Assembly: GCA_977017575.1 (NCBI GenBank)
Contig: CDRNVI010000063.1
Coordinates: 248,001 to 312,000 of the forward strand
Direction of reading: 5' to 3'
Length of the DNA: 64,000 nucleotides
DNA from: Paramoeba atlantica
Taxonomy: Eukaryota; Discosea
Of this stretch, positions 1 through 8,944 are shown one piece after another (positions within the stretch are counted from its first letter, which is position 1; each line of letters begins with the position of its first letter). The position numbers and the translations under genes were made by a program. Below the pieces are notes generated by a model. The model was not told the origin of the DNA. It made no database searches and saw only the letters and a list, made by a program, of their open reading frames with translations.

Positions 1-194
1 ACTTTCACGGCCTAGCTAGCAAGTGAATAAGAAAATGACGCATCTTTTATGAAGATAAAAGAAAGAATCCTTTTCGGCACATGCATTCCGACCCGTAGAA
101 ACCGGTGTTCAGGTTAATGCAGGTTTATACAGTTTTAAAGATATGATCGCCATGACAATTTTACACGTTACATCCAAGCTCTATAATTTCTTGT

Positions 195-836
195 TCAATA
201 ATATCTGTACGTTATTCGTCCATCAGCCCAGTTCGTGACGTGCCTCTCTTTCATGTTGTTCCAACATTGAATTTTTGTCCCTGAGAAATCGTACGTCGTG
301 TGCTCTGGAAGCTCGTGTTCCCCAAGTGTCCCAGTTAGCTCTTCATTTTCCTGAAGCCATAGTGCCGACAGAGTCGTAGGCACCACTTGAAAATACACAT
401 TCTCAGAAAATTTATTTGACCGCAATCCCAAAACTTGGAGAGTAGAAGGAAGTCCTGAAAGATCGACCCTACCGCTCAGCTGATTGTGATTTACAAAAAA
501 GTATTCCAATTGTGGCGGTAAGTTAATAAGATCTACTTCGCCCTCAAGACTGTTTGGTGAAACGCTGAAGAATGTCAATGTTCGAGGTAAATGTTGCCAT
601 AACATGGAGCCATGTAGTTTTAACCAGTCCCAAGTAATGCGATCAACCATGGCTGCATCATTACAAGTAACACCACTCCACCTACACGCATTTGTTGCCG
701 TTGTCCACGAGGAATGGGTGTTCTCAACATTTCGCACGAGGCGCTCCAATTCATATTCCTGGGAAAATATCATTCCGCGAACCTTGCCTGGCCGAGTACC
801 TTGCGTCGAGGGATCGACGCACGTAGACGTGTTCAT
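195..836 (-). CDS. Leucine-rich repeat protein (LRR family member 1)
   Basis: A 213-residue protein starting at an ATG on the minus strand and ending in TGA. Residues about 45-60 hold a cap motif of the type C-x-W-x-G-V-x-C (CRWSGVTC), the same arrangement as plant-type LRR N-terminal caps. It is followed by about four LRRs of the form LP-x-x-L-x-x-L-x-x-N-x-L-x-G, with the repeats beginning 'LP'. There is no obvious signal peptide or membrane segment. It is clearly paralogous to the gene at 10813-11397: both share a 'GKVRG' block near residue 18-22 and end in a 'GTKI' block. LRRs normally serve protein-protein contact, and no specific partner can be inferred. The minus-strand leader contains TCCTTATTGCAG, a possible splice-acceptor site. 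The family assignment is firm and the function unknown. Confidence 0.8.
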   Translation of the reverse strand: MNTSTCVDPSTQGTRPGKVRGMIFSQEYELERLVRNVENTHSSWTTATNACRWSGVTCNDAAMVDRITWDWLKLHGSMLWQHLPRTLTFFSVSPNSLEGEVDLINLPPQLEYFFVNHNQLSGRVDLSGLPSTLQVLGLRSNKFSENVYFQVVPTTLSALWLQENEELTGTLGEHELPEHTTYDFSGTKIQCWNNMKERHVTNWADGRITYRYY

Positions 837-1031
837 ATAGTGTTGATGATATTGTATACTGCAATAAGGACTACTCTATACTTTTTGTATTGTTCTGCAA
901 CGATTAAATGTTTGACTAGTATAACTACTCACACGTAAAGAGCTAAAACGGTATAAAATACCTACCTCTCGTTCCATAAAAAAAATCAGGGTTCGACCTA
1001 CAGTAACAGTAGGGCCAGCTGGCCAAAAATT

Positions 1032-3938
1032 TCATTCACTTGGTAATACAGGATCAATTCGCCTCGGACGATTAATGTGTCCCAATGCCCGGACGGCGCT
1101 TTGAGCTTGTTTATGTGCTATTCGACTAGCCGGCTCGTGGATGCGGCTTTGTCGACCGTCTGACCTGACGTATGATTCTGACGGAAGACTTTCAAAATTT
1201 TTCTGCAACAGCTGATCATGACAAGTTACGGATTTGATGTCTCTCGCATCCAGCAGCTGGCGCAGTAGTTCAAGATCACTTGCGTTGCTTTTATGATTGT
1301 CAGCTGCGAGAGGTGTGACATCACGGACAGATACTATGCCGCCTCTTTGAGAAGAAATATTATGTAATTCGTCGTTGCCCTTTAGTGATTCGCTACACGA
1401 ATCAATTGTATCGCATCGTGATGTCTCCTCTGCATGAGACATCTTAAAGTTTTCAAAATTTTGCGATCCAAAACGTCCTTTGCGCAAAATATCCAGAGTT
1501 TCATCATAATCTGAGCCCAACGTAAAGTAATCAGAAAGCTGCTGTCGGTGAATGCCAGTGGTATGAGATTGAACACCAACGTCGGACAAATTGGAGCTCG
1601 CCTTATTAACACGTGTCGATTTCAATACCGTTTCAGTTGAACAGAGTTTCATAATTTGTCGCTCGTAAACTTTTTCTTCAATGGTTCCCGCCGCCAGAAG
1701 ACGATATATTTCCACATCCTTTTTCTGACCGAGACGCCATACTCTTTCACGTGCCTGAATATCAATGTGAGGATTCCAATCAGGATCTATGATGACCACT
1801 CGACTGCATCCAGTAAAATTAATACCAAGGCCCCCAACACGAGTTGTTAGGAGACCAATTGTGATACTGGGATCATTATTAAGAGAATCGATCAGTGTAC
1901 CACGATGTGCAATCGGAGTAAGTCCATCCATACGTATGTAGTCGTACCCCTCATACCGGATGCATTGCTCGATTATGTCAAGCATCATACGTGTTTGAGT
2001 GTAAATAAGCGTCTTCTCAACACTGGTTAACGCGCTGTCATTTTCGGATTTGGTATTTGTTGTACCCTCTTCTTTCAGAAACGTAGAGAGTTCATTCGTT
2101 TGGCCTGATCTTAGGTTCCATCCCGCCAGCAAAGGCAAAAGCACCCTGAGTTTACAACTTGATGCTACACAATCATCGTAAAGTTTGCTGTTAACAGGCT
2201 TCGAAATATCAGTGATGGGACAAGTGAGAAAACGTTTCCTCTGACGGGCCGTAATACCGTTACCGCGATCACATAGCCATGGATGGTTGCACAAGTTTCG
2301 AAGGTAAGAAATGGCCTGAAACAAAAGTAAGTGTGACGTGTCGTTGCCTAAACAATTGGAGTGGCGGTCTATTTCTTTGTTAACTGCACGTTGATAGAGC
2401 CTCCAACTCATGTTTTCAGACATCAGGAAGCCACTGTACAACCGTACTTGCGCAGGGGTAAGCTTCACATAGATCAACTTTTCAGATTTTGCTGTTAGTT
2501 GTATGCCAACGTCGTTCTTCAAGCGGCGCAACAGAAACGGTCCAATACGGGCCTTTAATTGCTTGCTGAACGCCAAAGAGGAGTGAACATCCCTGTCGGT
2601 AGCACCTTTGTACGAACCCTGCCGGATGGGTTCCTCAAATTGGTTCACGAAGGTATCCAAATCCCCTAACAATAGAGGATTCACAAAATTAAAAAGGGAC
2701 CACAATTCCGATATCTTATTCTGTATCGGTGTGCCGGTAAGTAATATCCGATGCGGTGTGCGGAAAGACTTCACGGCTTTCGCTGTTGCGCTTTCCGCAT
2801 TCCGTATAAAATGACCCTCGTCGAGAATTACGTACCCAATGGGCAGTTTTAAAAGCTGCGGTAAGTAGAGACGAAGGGTGGCATAGGTAGTAAGCAAAAT
2901 CGTATTTCTACTGGACTGGGATCGTAGTGACTCAATAAATGTCCCAAGTTTGCCATCTGCTCCGACCTCCGAGGTGCGATGGAGAAGGCGTACGCGCAAG
3001 TGAGGGGCCCAATACGACATTTCTTGCATCCACTGGCTCATTATGGTAGCTGGACAAGCTAGTAAGACATACTCGGCCATTAACTGGGAGTGACCCAAGG
3101 AACCCAGAAAGCCAGCCGTGATCACCGTCTTGCCAAGGCCCATCTCATCGGCCAGGATGCCGCCAGTGTTCAAAGAGTGTAGTTCCCATAGCCATTGTAC
3201 CGCAACGCGTTGATAAGGGTACAACAGCGTCCATACACCAGGAGGAATGAAGAGCCCTCCAGGAAATGAGACACACTGGGATTTGGCCCGCCCGTCTTTC
3301 CATACCTCAGACAAGTTGGTTGGCGAGGAAGGAGACTCACTGGACGTGTCGTTGTATTCTTGAATCACCTCTTCAAATAGATTATAGAGCTCCTGGTTCC
3401 AGATTTCAGAAAGTTCGGTGTCCTTGCGCGTAGATTTCTTTGCTGTCGCACCTCGTTTATGTATACTGCGAATTGGGCTTTCCCCTATTTCGTTCTTTAT
3501 GCGATAAGTAGGTATTGATGGTGATTCACTGCGTTCCCGTTTTCCTTTGCAAGCTAAAGAAGATCTATTTCTAAACCTGGAAGCAGAATGAGAACTGTTA
3601 CTAAAAATTCGTTCAACTGGCATAGTGGGATTTACTGAAACGTGACCAGCGTTGTTTTGACGTCGTAAAATTGGATAACATTCCTCCAGAGTATCTCCGA
3701 ATTCTGACTCAGATGGTTTTCTGATTCGCGTTGAACGTTCAGCATCAACTCCCGGTGATAAACACGTAGATTGGGACAGGACTTTGGGAAATTTTTCGAG
3801 CTCTATATGAGACGCCTCTTCATTATCCTTCTGGAGACATGTGCCGCACTTGCTTTGAAGTTCTAGGGTATTAGAACCCTTCAATAACTCCACTTCCGCA
3901 TTGTTTTTCTTTGTATGAAGCGACCGTGTGGGTTGCAT
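1032..3938 (-). CDS. ERCC6: CSB/RAD26-like Swi2/Snf2 DNA-dependent ATPase
   Basis: A 968-residue Snf2-family ATPase. Residues 1-235 are polar and low-complexity. The helicase core starts near residue 240, with motif I DEMGLGKT at about 264-271 preceded by GGILA, motif II 'DEGH', motif III 'LLTGTPIQN', and in the second lobe motif V 'TRVGGLGINFTG' and motif VI 'QARERVWRLGQKKDVEIYRL'. The run 'YQRVAVQWLWELH' before motif I and the motif VI context match the ERCC6/CSB/Rad26 branch better than ISWI or INO80. The known role of that family is transcription-coupled nucleotide excision repair, pushing stalled RNA polymerase II in the nucleus. The C-terminal 250 residues are polar with no domain I recognise. 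It starts at an ATG, ends in TGA and shows no introns. Subfamily assignment is likely; Snf2 membership is certain. Confidence 0.9.
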   Translation of the reverse strand: MQPTRSLHTKKNNAEVELLKGSNTLELQSKCGTCLQKDNEEASHIELEKFPKVLSQSTCLSPGVDAERSTRIRKPSESEFGDTLEECYPILRRQNNAGHVSVNPTMPVERIFSNSSHSASRFRNRSSLACKGKRERSESPSIPTYRIKNEIGESPIRSIHKRGATAKKSTRKDTELSEIWNQELYNLFEEVIQEYNDTSSESPSSPTNLSEVWKDGRAKSQCVSFPGGLFIPPGVWTLLYPYQRVAVQWLWELHSLNTGGILADEMGLGKTVITAGFLGSLGHSQLMAEYVLLACPATIMSQWMQEMSYWAPHLRVRLLHRTSEVGADGKLGTFIESLRSQSSRNTILLTTYATLRLYLPQLLKLPIGYVILDEGHFIRNAESATAKAVKSFRTPHRILLTGTPIQNKISELWSLFNFVNPLLLGDLDTFVNQFEEPIRQGSYKGATDRDVHSSLAFSKQLKARIGPFLLRRLKNDVGIQLTAKSEKLIYVKLTPAQVRLYSGFLMSENMSWRLYQRAVNKEIDRHSNCLGNDTSHLLLFQAISYLRNLCNHPWLCDRGNGITARQRKRFLTCPITDISKPVNSKLYDDCVASSCKLRVLLPLLAGWNLRSGQTNELSTFLKEEGTTNTKSENDSALTSVEKTLIYTQTRMMLDIIEQCIRYEGYDYIRMDGLTPIAHRGTLIDSLNNDPSITIGLLTTRVGGLGINFTGCSRVVIIDPDWNPHIDIQARERVWRLGQKKDVEIYRLLAAGTIEEKVYERQIMKLCSTETVLKSTRVNKASSNLSDVGVQSHTTGIHRQQLSDYFTLGSDYDETLDILRKGRFGSQNFENFKMSHAEETSRCDTIDSCSESLKGNDELHNISSQRGGIVSVRDVTPLAADNHKSNASDLELLRQLLDARDIKSVTCHDQLLQKNFESLPSESYVRSDGRQSRIHEPASRIAHKQAQSAVRALGHINRPRRIDPVLPSE

Positions 3939-4328
3939 ATAAGTAGGATACGAGGGCCAGAAACTATACTACGAATGAATATACGAAACATTTATGAAAA
4001 AAACACAGAAACTTCTTACATCTTTTATGGCACTGACTTACTATTCCTGGAGTAACGCAACTATAAAACCCATAATGTTCAGTACAGACTATACTACAAG
4101 TACTGATTCAATAGATTTCTCCATAAACGTTCGAGGTATGAACCTCGGTTGGGATTGAAACAAAATTGAAAACTATTGAAAATAGACCATTGAAGAACCA
4201 AAAAATAAAAGCGGATGAATAGTTTCTGTGATACTTCTGTGAAATGGTATCTGCACACGAAATGTGTCCTTAGTTGCAACAGTTTCATATGAATTACACG
4301 TCTGATTATCTTCACAGGAGGACCATTT
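3939..4328. other. Intergenic gap between CSB-like and beta-COP genes
   Basis: About 390 bases, AT-rich. It holds the 5' leader of the CSB-like gene (minus strand, with a T-rich tract) and the 3' flank of the beta-COP gene. A 73-codon open stretch on the minus strand (4094-4315) begins with a GTG, has no family match I recognise and is not called. No RNA gene or repeat is evident. Confidence 0.5.
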
Positions 4329-7061
4329 TTACGCTGCTGTACCAGTCGTCAGTGATTCCACGAAACGGTTACTCAAAGATGTAGCAACGCCCTCTGACGA
4401 GCACTTAACCTTCAGATTACCACTGAAAATTTCCCCATCCTTTGAGAGGCAAAGATGAGTGAGGACAATGTCGTTAAAGAGTGTGCGCGAAGCCGATACC
4501 GTACACTGGATAGAAGTTGTATCAGATTCCGCACAAAGAGACTTGCCATCTTTCAGGTTTAGTTTCTCACAACAGTGCCAATCATTTCCCTTGAAATGCT
4601 TTTGAAATTTGGACACAACTTGGTGCCTCTCTTTTGTCCAAAGCTCCGTAATTGCTTCAGGTCTACATGGTAACTGCATCATTTCTAAATGGTCCGTCGG
4701 ATCAACCGATATCTCAAGTAGGGTGTGCGTATTCGAGCTCGTGGTCCCTGCTTGAATTTCATATCTCACTTCTGGAAAAACTATTATTTCTTGCGTACTC
4801 TTAATCTTGAGCGTAGCCCGAACGGTCGTAAAATCTCCTGGAGAGACGTTACACGGTGAAAATTTTTCAATAAAAGAAACTGCTTCACTTTTCTGTGCTG
4901 AAGTACGAGCTGACAGCCCCAGCTTAAGATTCAGCATGGGTGAAGACGTTTGATTCACAATCAGAAACACAAAGGTAACGACGGGAGTTTTAGTGGACAC
5001 CGCGCACTCCACATACAAAGGTTCACCGAAACCAGTTAATGCATGGAGCACTCCTTGTGAGCTATGTATTCCCTGCTGCATTGCATCCAGAAGTGGTAGG
5101 GTATCCGAAGTATTGTCAGCACCGCTCACCGCCAGGGCGAGCTCCTCATCTTCAGTTTTTCTCGTTCCCATCTCGCGGCTTACAGAAGGATGCGGAAGCA
5201 TCGAGTACGATAAGGGAACATCAACTGAGGTTTCAGAAGGGCGCACCACGATAGCATTCTCTTCTGGCAAACAGTTTGACATTGGCAGTGATAAAAGATG
5301 TAATCCTGTTCCTGATGAATTAAGAGCTGAATCCATGTGTAGCCTTCGTAAGAAAACAACTTGATTAGCTGAATCAGAGTCAAAAAGAGCAGGGCGTCCA
5401 GCAACTAGAATGTACAGTTTTTCTAGACATGCCCGAAGCAGTAACGCATCGTTCTCTTCTACTTGTTCATTTGAGAGCGACATAACATCGGAAAGAAGCT
5501 GTCCTACCAAAGACGCAAGACAAGAAACTGTGGGTCCTATTTCATCAATTGATCTGTTTCTCTCCATTTCACAGTCCGATAGATTTTGTGCAATCTTTTC
5601 AACCGCATCACAAACCTGAGAAGCGTGTTTCGGTTGCACAAACGCTCTCAAAGTGTTCAACACTTGCCGCCCTGTAGGCTGACCATTGCATACAAGTACC
5701 TGTGATAAGAGTTCTCGAATATAGTTGTCGCGATCCTGATCTGAAATGGATTTAAGGGCAACGGTCAACAAATGCGTGAAATAGCGTCCCACATTAAGAT
5801 TCACCTTCTTAGTGGCGAAACGCACAAATTCTTGCGCTACTTTCTCTGGGAATTGTCTTAAAATCTGTTCTATGACGTGGGCAATGTATTCCAGATATGC
5901 TTCTTGCTCCGACTCAGTAGTTTCTAGCATTCTATTTTCCAAACAGTCGATTTCGTAAAGTAAACAAGTCAAAAGCTGGTTCGCCGAATTTTCTGAAATC
6001 CAGAACACTATAAATTTTAGTAGTCGACTGCGAATTTCATATGGAAGCGTTGTACCTTCCAAACATCGTATCATCGTTGTCATTGCATGCGACATGCAAT
6101 GAGGAGGCAGACTCTTGAACTTTTCAAGCTCCTTCAAAACAACTTGTTTGACACTTAAATCCTCGTGAGTGGCCATGAGATCAGAATAGATCTCTGCAGC
6201 ACTCTGCATCGCGCTTTCCGAGCCTGATATGCGTGGCAGTAATTGTGCGCATGAAAATTGCACACTAGGGTCCATGTTTCGAATTTGTAACAAGTAAGAT
6301 AGTAGATAAGCCCCAGGCGCACGTAGCCCAGCGTTGTTCCGCAACTGAGACCCTAGAACACGGAGAACGGTATTCCAAAAGGATACATTGGCCGGAGTAA
6401 CGTCACGTGGTATGATACTTGATGGTGTCCCAGATGCCACACTTTGCAAAAGGTTTGTCAACCAATTCGGATTCATTTCACTTAACAATTGGAACGCGCG
6501 GCATTGCACACTCCCATCATGGTCCGTAAGCAAATTCTCCAGGACTGGTTCGATTCCTGAAACCAAGGAACTGTGTTTTCGAAAAATACACGCCAGGGTA
6601 TGTACTGCGGCTCTTGAAACGTACGGATGCTGGTGTCGTGAGCAGTCAACAATGCAAGGCACAAGGGGCTCTAAGAGATCTCTCTCTTGTACGGAGCACA
6701 GAAATCGGAGTGTCGCACCTCGAATGTACTCATTAGGATGTTGTAAATCGACACGCCAGGATGATATCAAAAGGAGCATCTCAGGAAGAAGTTTGCCATC
6801 ACCGTCCGTCTTGTCGATTAGTTCCCAGAGGAGAAACATAAGCTTTTTAAGCTCATGGTCACCACAGGGAACGCAAAATTTGATTACGGACAATACAGTA
6901 GAGTTTACTGACTCCCCACTGATATGTAAGCGAATGATTTTTTTCAATGTATCTCTTTTTTCCGAGATATTGGCAGATTCTAAGCCTTCAGCAATTTCTT
7001 TAAAAGTCGGCGGCACTGAGCTGCAATTAAGTAATAGTCGACAAGTGTCTCTAGCCTGCAT
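4329..7061 (-). CDS. COPB1: Coatomer subunit beta (beta-COP)
   Basis: A 910-residue protein of the length usual for beta-COP. The N-terminal two thirds is the adaptin-like HEAT/ARM solenoid. Diagnostic stretches include LRFLCSVQERDLLEPLVPC near residues 123-141 and the repeats that follow. The C-terminal third carries the beta-coat appendage, including 'LPCRPEAITELWTKERHQVV' at about residues 795-815. The known role is as a structural subunit of the COPI coat, where it contacts ARF1 and cargo for Golgi-to-ER retrograde transport. The ATG at 7061 is preceded on the minus strand by a pyrimidine-rich tract ending in TAG, about 12 nt upstream. There is no intron or frameshift. Confidence 0.95.
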   Translation of the reverse strand: MQARDTCRLLLNCSSVPPTFKEIAEGLESANISEKRDTLKKIIRLHISGESVNSTVLSVIKFCVPCGDHELKKLMFLLWELIDKTDGDGKLLPEMLLLISSWRVDLQHPNEYIRGATLRFLCSVQERDLLEPLVPCIVDCSRHQHPYVSRAAVHTLACIFRKHSSLVSGIEPVLENLLTDHDGSVQCRAFQLLSEMNPNWLTNLLQSVASGTPSSIIPRDVTPANVSFWNTVLRVLGSQLRNNAGLRAPGAYLLSYLLQIRNMDPSVQFSCAQLLPRISGSESAMQSAAEIYSDLMATHEDLSVKQVVLKELEKFKSLPPHCMSHAMTTMIRCLEGTTLPYEIRSRLLKFIVFWISENSANQLLTCLLYEIDCLENRMLETTESEQEAYLEYIAHVIEQILRQFPEKVAQEFVRFATKKVNLNVGRYFTHLLTVALKSISDQDRDNYIRELLSQVLVCNGQPTGRQVLNTLRAFVQPKHASQVCDAVEKIAQNLSDCEMERNRSIDEIGPTVSCLASLVGQLLSDVMSLSNEQVEENDALLLRACLEKLYILVAGRPALFDSDSANQVVFLRRLHMDSALNSSGTGLHLLSLPMSNCLPEENAIVVRPSETSVDVPLSYSMLPHPSVSREMGTRKTEDEELALAVSGADNTSDTLPLLDAMQQGIHSSQGVLHALTGFGEPLYVECAVSTKTPVVTFVFLIVNQTSSPMLNLKLGLSARTSAQKSEAVSFIEKFSPCNVSPGDFTTVRATLKIKSTQEIIVFPEVRYEIQAGTTSSNTHTLLEISVDPTDHLEMMQLPCRPEAITELWTKERHQVVSKFQKHFKGNDWHCCEKLNLKDGKSLCAESDTTSIQCTVSASRTLFNDIVLTHLCLSKDGEIFSGNLKVKCSSEGVATSLSNRFVESLTTGTAA

Positions 7062-7403
7062 GATTACAAAATCTATCGAAAATTATGAAGAAAATAACCG
7101 AAGGAATTATGAAGAGTCATTACTATAACGAGGTAATGGAAACGAATAAAATTTCCTACGATGTTATTCAGCAGCCTTTATGAAGTCTGTAGAATACAAA
7201 AAAAACGTGCTACGCAATACACTTTATTAAGTACGATCTATAACCATTTTTTCTAATATCATTTTGTCGTATCCTCCAAGACTGCACAAATTATTTAATA
7301 GATTCAGCTAAACGTGTATTTACAATCTAAATTCTAGCACTGCGGTTTAGCTAGTAAACTCCAGTATAACAATCGGGTTCAAATAGATTCATCGTATGAA
7401 CTG
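7062..7403. other. Intergenic gap between beta-COP and MORN genes
   Basis: About 340 bases of AT-rich sequence, containing the beta-COP leader with its candidate acceptor and the 3' flank of the MORN gene. No other gene or repeat was seen. Confidence 0.5.
7073..7105 (-). promoter_or_regulatory. Candidate pyrimidine tract/AG acceptor upstream of beta-COP
   Basis: Read on the minus strand, this is a CT-rich run (CCTTCGGTTATTTTCTTC...) followed by a TAG that ends 11 nt before the beta-COP ATG. This is the form of a trans-splice acceptor in kinetoplastids. No spliced leader is visible here, so it is a candidate only. Confidence 0.35.
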
Positions 7404-8435
7404 CTATGCATTTCCAAATATTTGGCCACCTATCGCCCTTTTTTGAGCCACAGGAAATTCTATTTGGTTTAACGAAACCGATAAACCCTGAAATAGATTC
7501 ATTGCCCGAGTGATATCGGCTTGATCGCAAAATTTATCCTCTTCTTTGGTCACATTCCCCTTTTTCCAGTGATGCATCACACCCTTTCCATTCACGATAT
7601 AAACACCATACCCATGCCTCGAATCATTCTCATACTGCCCGAGCGAAATTTCCTGTGCGGTTGCGTACAGAAAAGTCAACCCCCACCCATGACGCTTCCC
7701 GTTTTCCCACCACCCCATATAGGTGCGACCACTGCTCGTCCAGTGATACACACCAAACCCATGAAAATGACCATCCATAAACTCTCCTTCGTAACACTCT
7801 CCTTGCGGATGAACCCAATACCCGTGGCCATGTTTCTTCCCCTTCCATATCTCCCCACGGTAGGACGCGCCTGTGGGAAACACACAGTGGTGAGTCTCCA
7901 GAGCTGTCGGCTCTTCGGAGCCCTCCTCCGTTCCTTTCGGCTCCACCGCTCCACGGAGTTGTTGACTCACCCCCTCGTACCTCTTTCCTAACTCCTGTTG
8001 TGTCTTCTCACTCTCGAGTTGATCCACCCAGGAGGCTTCTGCGGCGGTTTGCAGTCTCCCGCAGTTCCACTGCTCCAAAACGGGGACTCCCTCCCCCGGA
8101 GCGTACCGTACCATTGGGCCATGTTTGGTGCCGGCGTGAAAACTTCCGACGGATTTAGAATTCGATTCAGCTTCGTGATTCGTAACTACGCCTTTGCCTT
8201 GCCTCAGCCCTCGAGACCACTCCCCGAGATACACCTCACCCGAGGCAGCGGTGTGGGTGCCACAGCCATGGGGTTTGTTCTGTTCGTACTCCCCTCGGTA
8301 GCCCTCCCCACTGGGATGGGTCCACTCCCCGTAGCCGTGCATGTGGGTATCCCCGAGTACGGTACCGGCGTAGGTACAGCCACTGGGGAACGTGTAGGAG
8401 CGGTACTGTAAAGGAGGAGTAACGGTGTCGGACAT
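7404..8435 (-). CDS. MORN-repeat protein
   Basis: A 343-residue protein read from the ATG at 8435; the frame stays open upstream to 8510 but only from a GTG. It contains roughly seven to eight MORN repeats in two blocks (about residues 12-105 and 180-320), each with the consensus Y-x-G-x-x-x-x-G-x-x-H-G-x-G. A charged spacer of about 60 residues, rich in E and Q, separates the blocks. MORN proteins bind membranes or act as scaffolds at cortical, basal-body or flagellar structures in protists; the specific role is unknown. There is no signal peptide when started at 8435. The leader upstream is almost pure pyrimidine, as for BUD23 and eIF6. Family assignment is strong. Confidence 0.85.
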   Translation of the reverse strand: MSDTVTPPLQYRSYTFPSGCTYAGTVLGDTHMHGYGEWTHPSGEGYRGEYEQNKPHGCGTHTAASGEVYLGEWSRGLRQGKGVVTNHEAESNSKSVGSFHAGTKHGPMVRYAPGEGVPVLEQWNCGRLQTAAEASWVDQLESEKTQQELGKRYEGVSQQLRGAVEPKGTEEGSEEPTALETHHCVFPTGASYRGEIWKGKKHGHGYWVHPQGECYEGEFMDGHFHGFGVYHWTSSGRTYMGWWENGKRHGWGLTFLYATAQEISLGQYENDSRHGYGVYIVNGKGVMHHWKKGNVTKEEDKFCDQADITRAMNLFQGLSVSLNQIEFPVAQKRAIGGQIFGNA

Positions 8436-8944
8436 TAGGAGAAAGGCATAGAGAGAGAAGAGAGAGACAGAAGGAAGAGTCGTGTTATTATAGTTGTTAT
8501 ACAGCAGCACTACTATACAGTTTTATATACCCCCATTTATGTCATATTGCTACAGTTTTTCTGGGAGTACAAAGTGGGTGAAAATGGAAATAATGCCTGT
8601 TTTTAAGAGATACAGTATAACGTCTCCCCGTTTAAGCGCACACGGATATCCCCCTTTTAAGCGTTCATTGAGCTGAGGTGCAGACGGTGCAATTTTTTTT
8701 AATGTAGTAATTCAGACCCTCCTCTTTTTAAAATTTAAACGCTCGTATGAACTCTACGAGTGTGAGTGAATGTTTCATTGTGAAACACAGAGCAATACAA
8801 TGCAGATGTAGTGTAACATCTTTTAAGTATACATCTCTTAAGATACAGATGTACAGATGTAGTATGTGAATGTGTTGCGGAGTAAAGTAAATCCAGTAGA
8901 GTGCCTACCTTGCTTTACATACTCGTGAAGATTTTTTTGTGACG
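8436..8944. other. Intergenic gap: CT-rich MORN leader and AT-rich spacer
   Basis: Positions 8436-8480 form a CT-rich leader on the minus strand, directly before the MORN start codon. The rest is AT-rich with short degenerate repeats around 8815-8870 (multiple copies of acatct/acagatgta). No coding or RNA gene is supported. Confidence 0.5.

Noticed and set aside
960-1030. Possible tRNA gene (ggttcgacct near 993)
   Set aside because: A B-box-like string is present, but no A box at the right distance and no foldable acceptor stem could be found.
4094-4315. 73-codon minus-strand ORF between CSB-like and beta-COP genes
   Set aside because: It starts from GTG in AT-rich DNA, has no recognisable family and no acceptor-like leader. 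Likely chance.
8436-8510. N-terminal extension of the MORN protein with a hydrophobic segment
   Set aside because: It starts only from GTG and consists of the CT-rich leader. The ATG at 8435 is the natural start.
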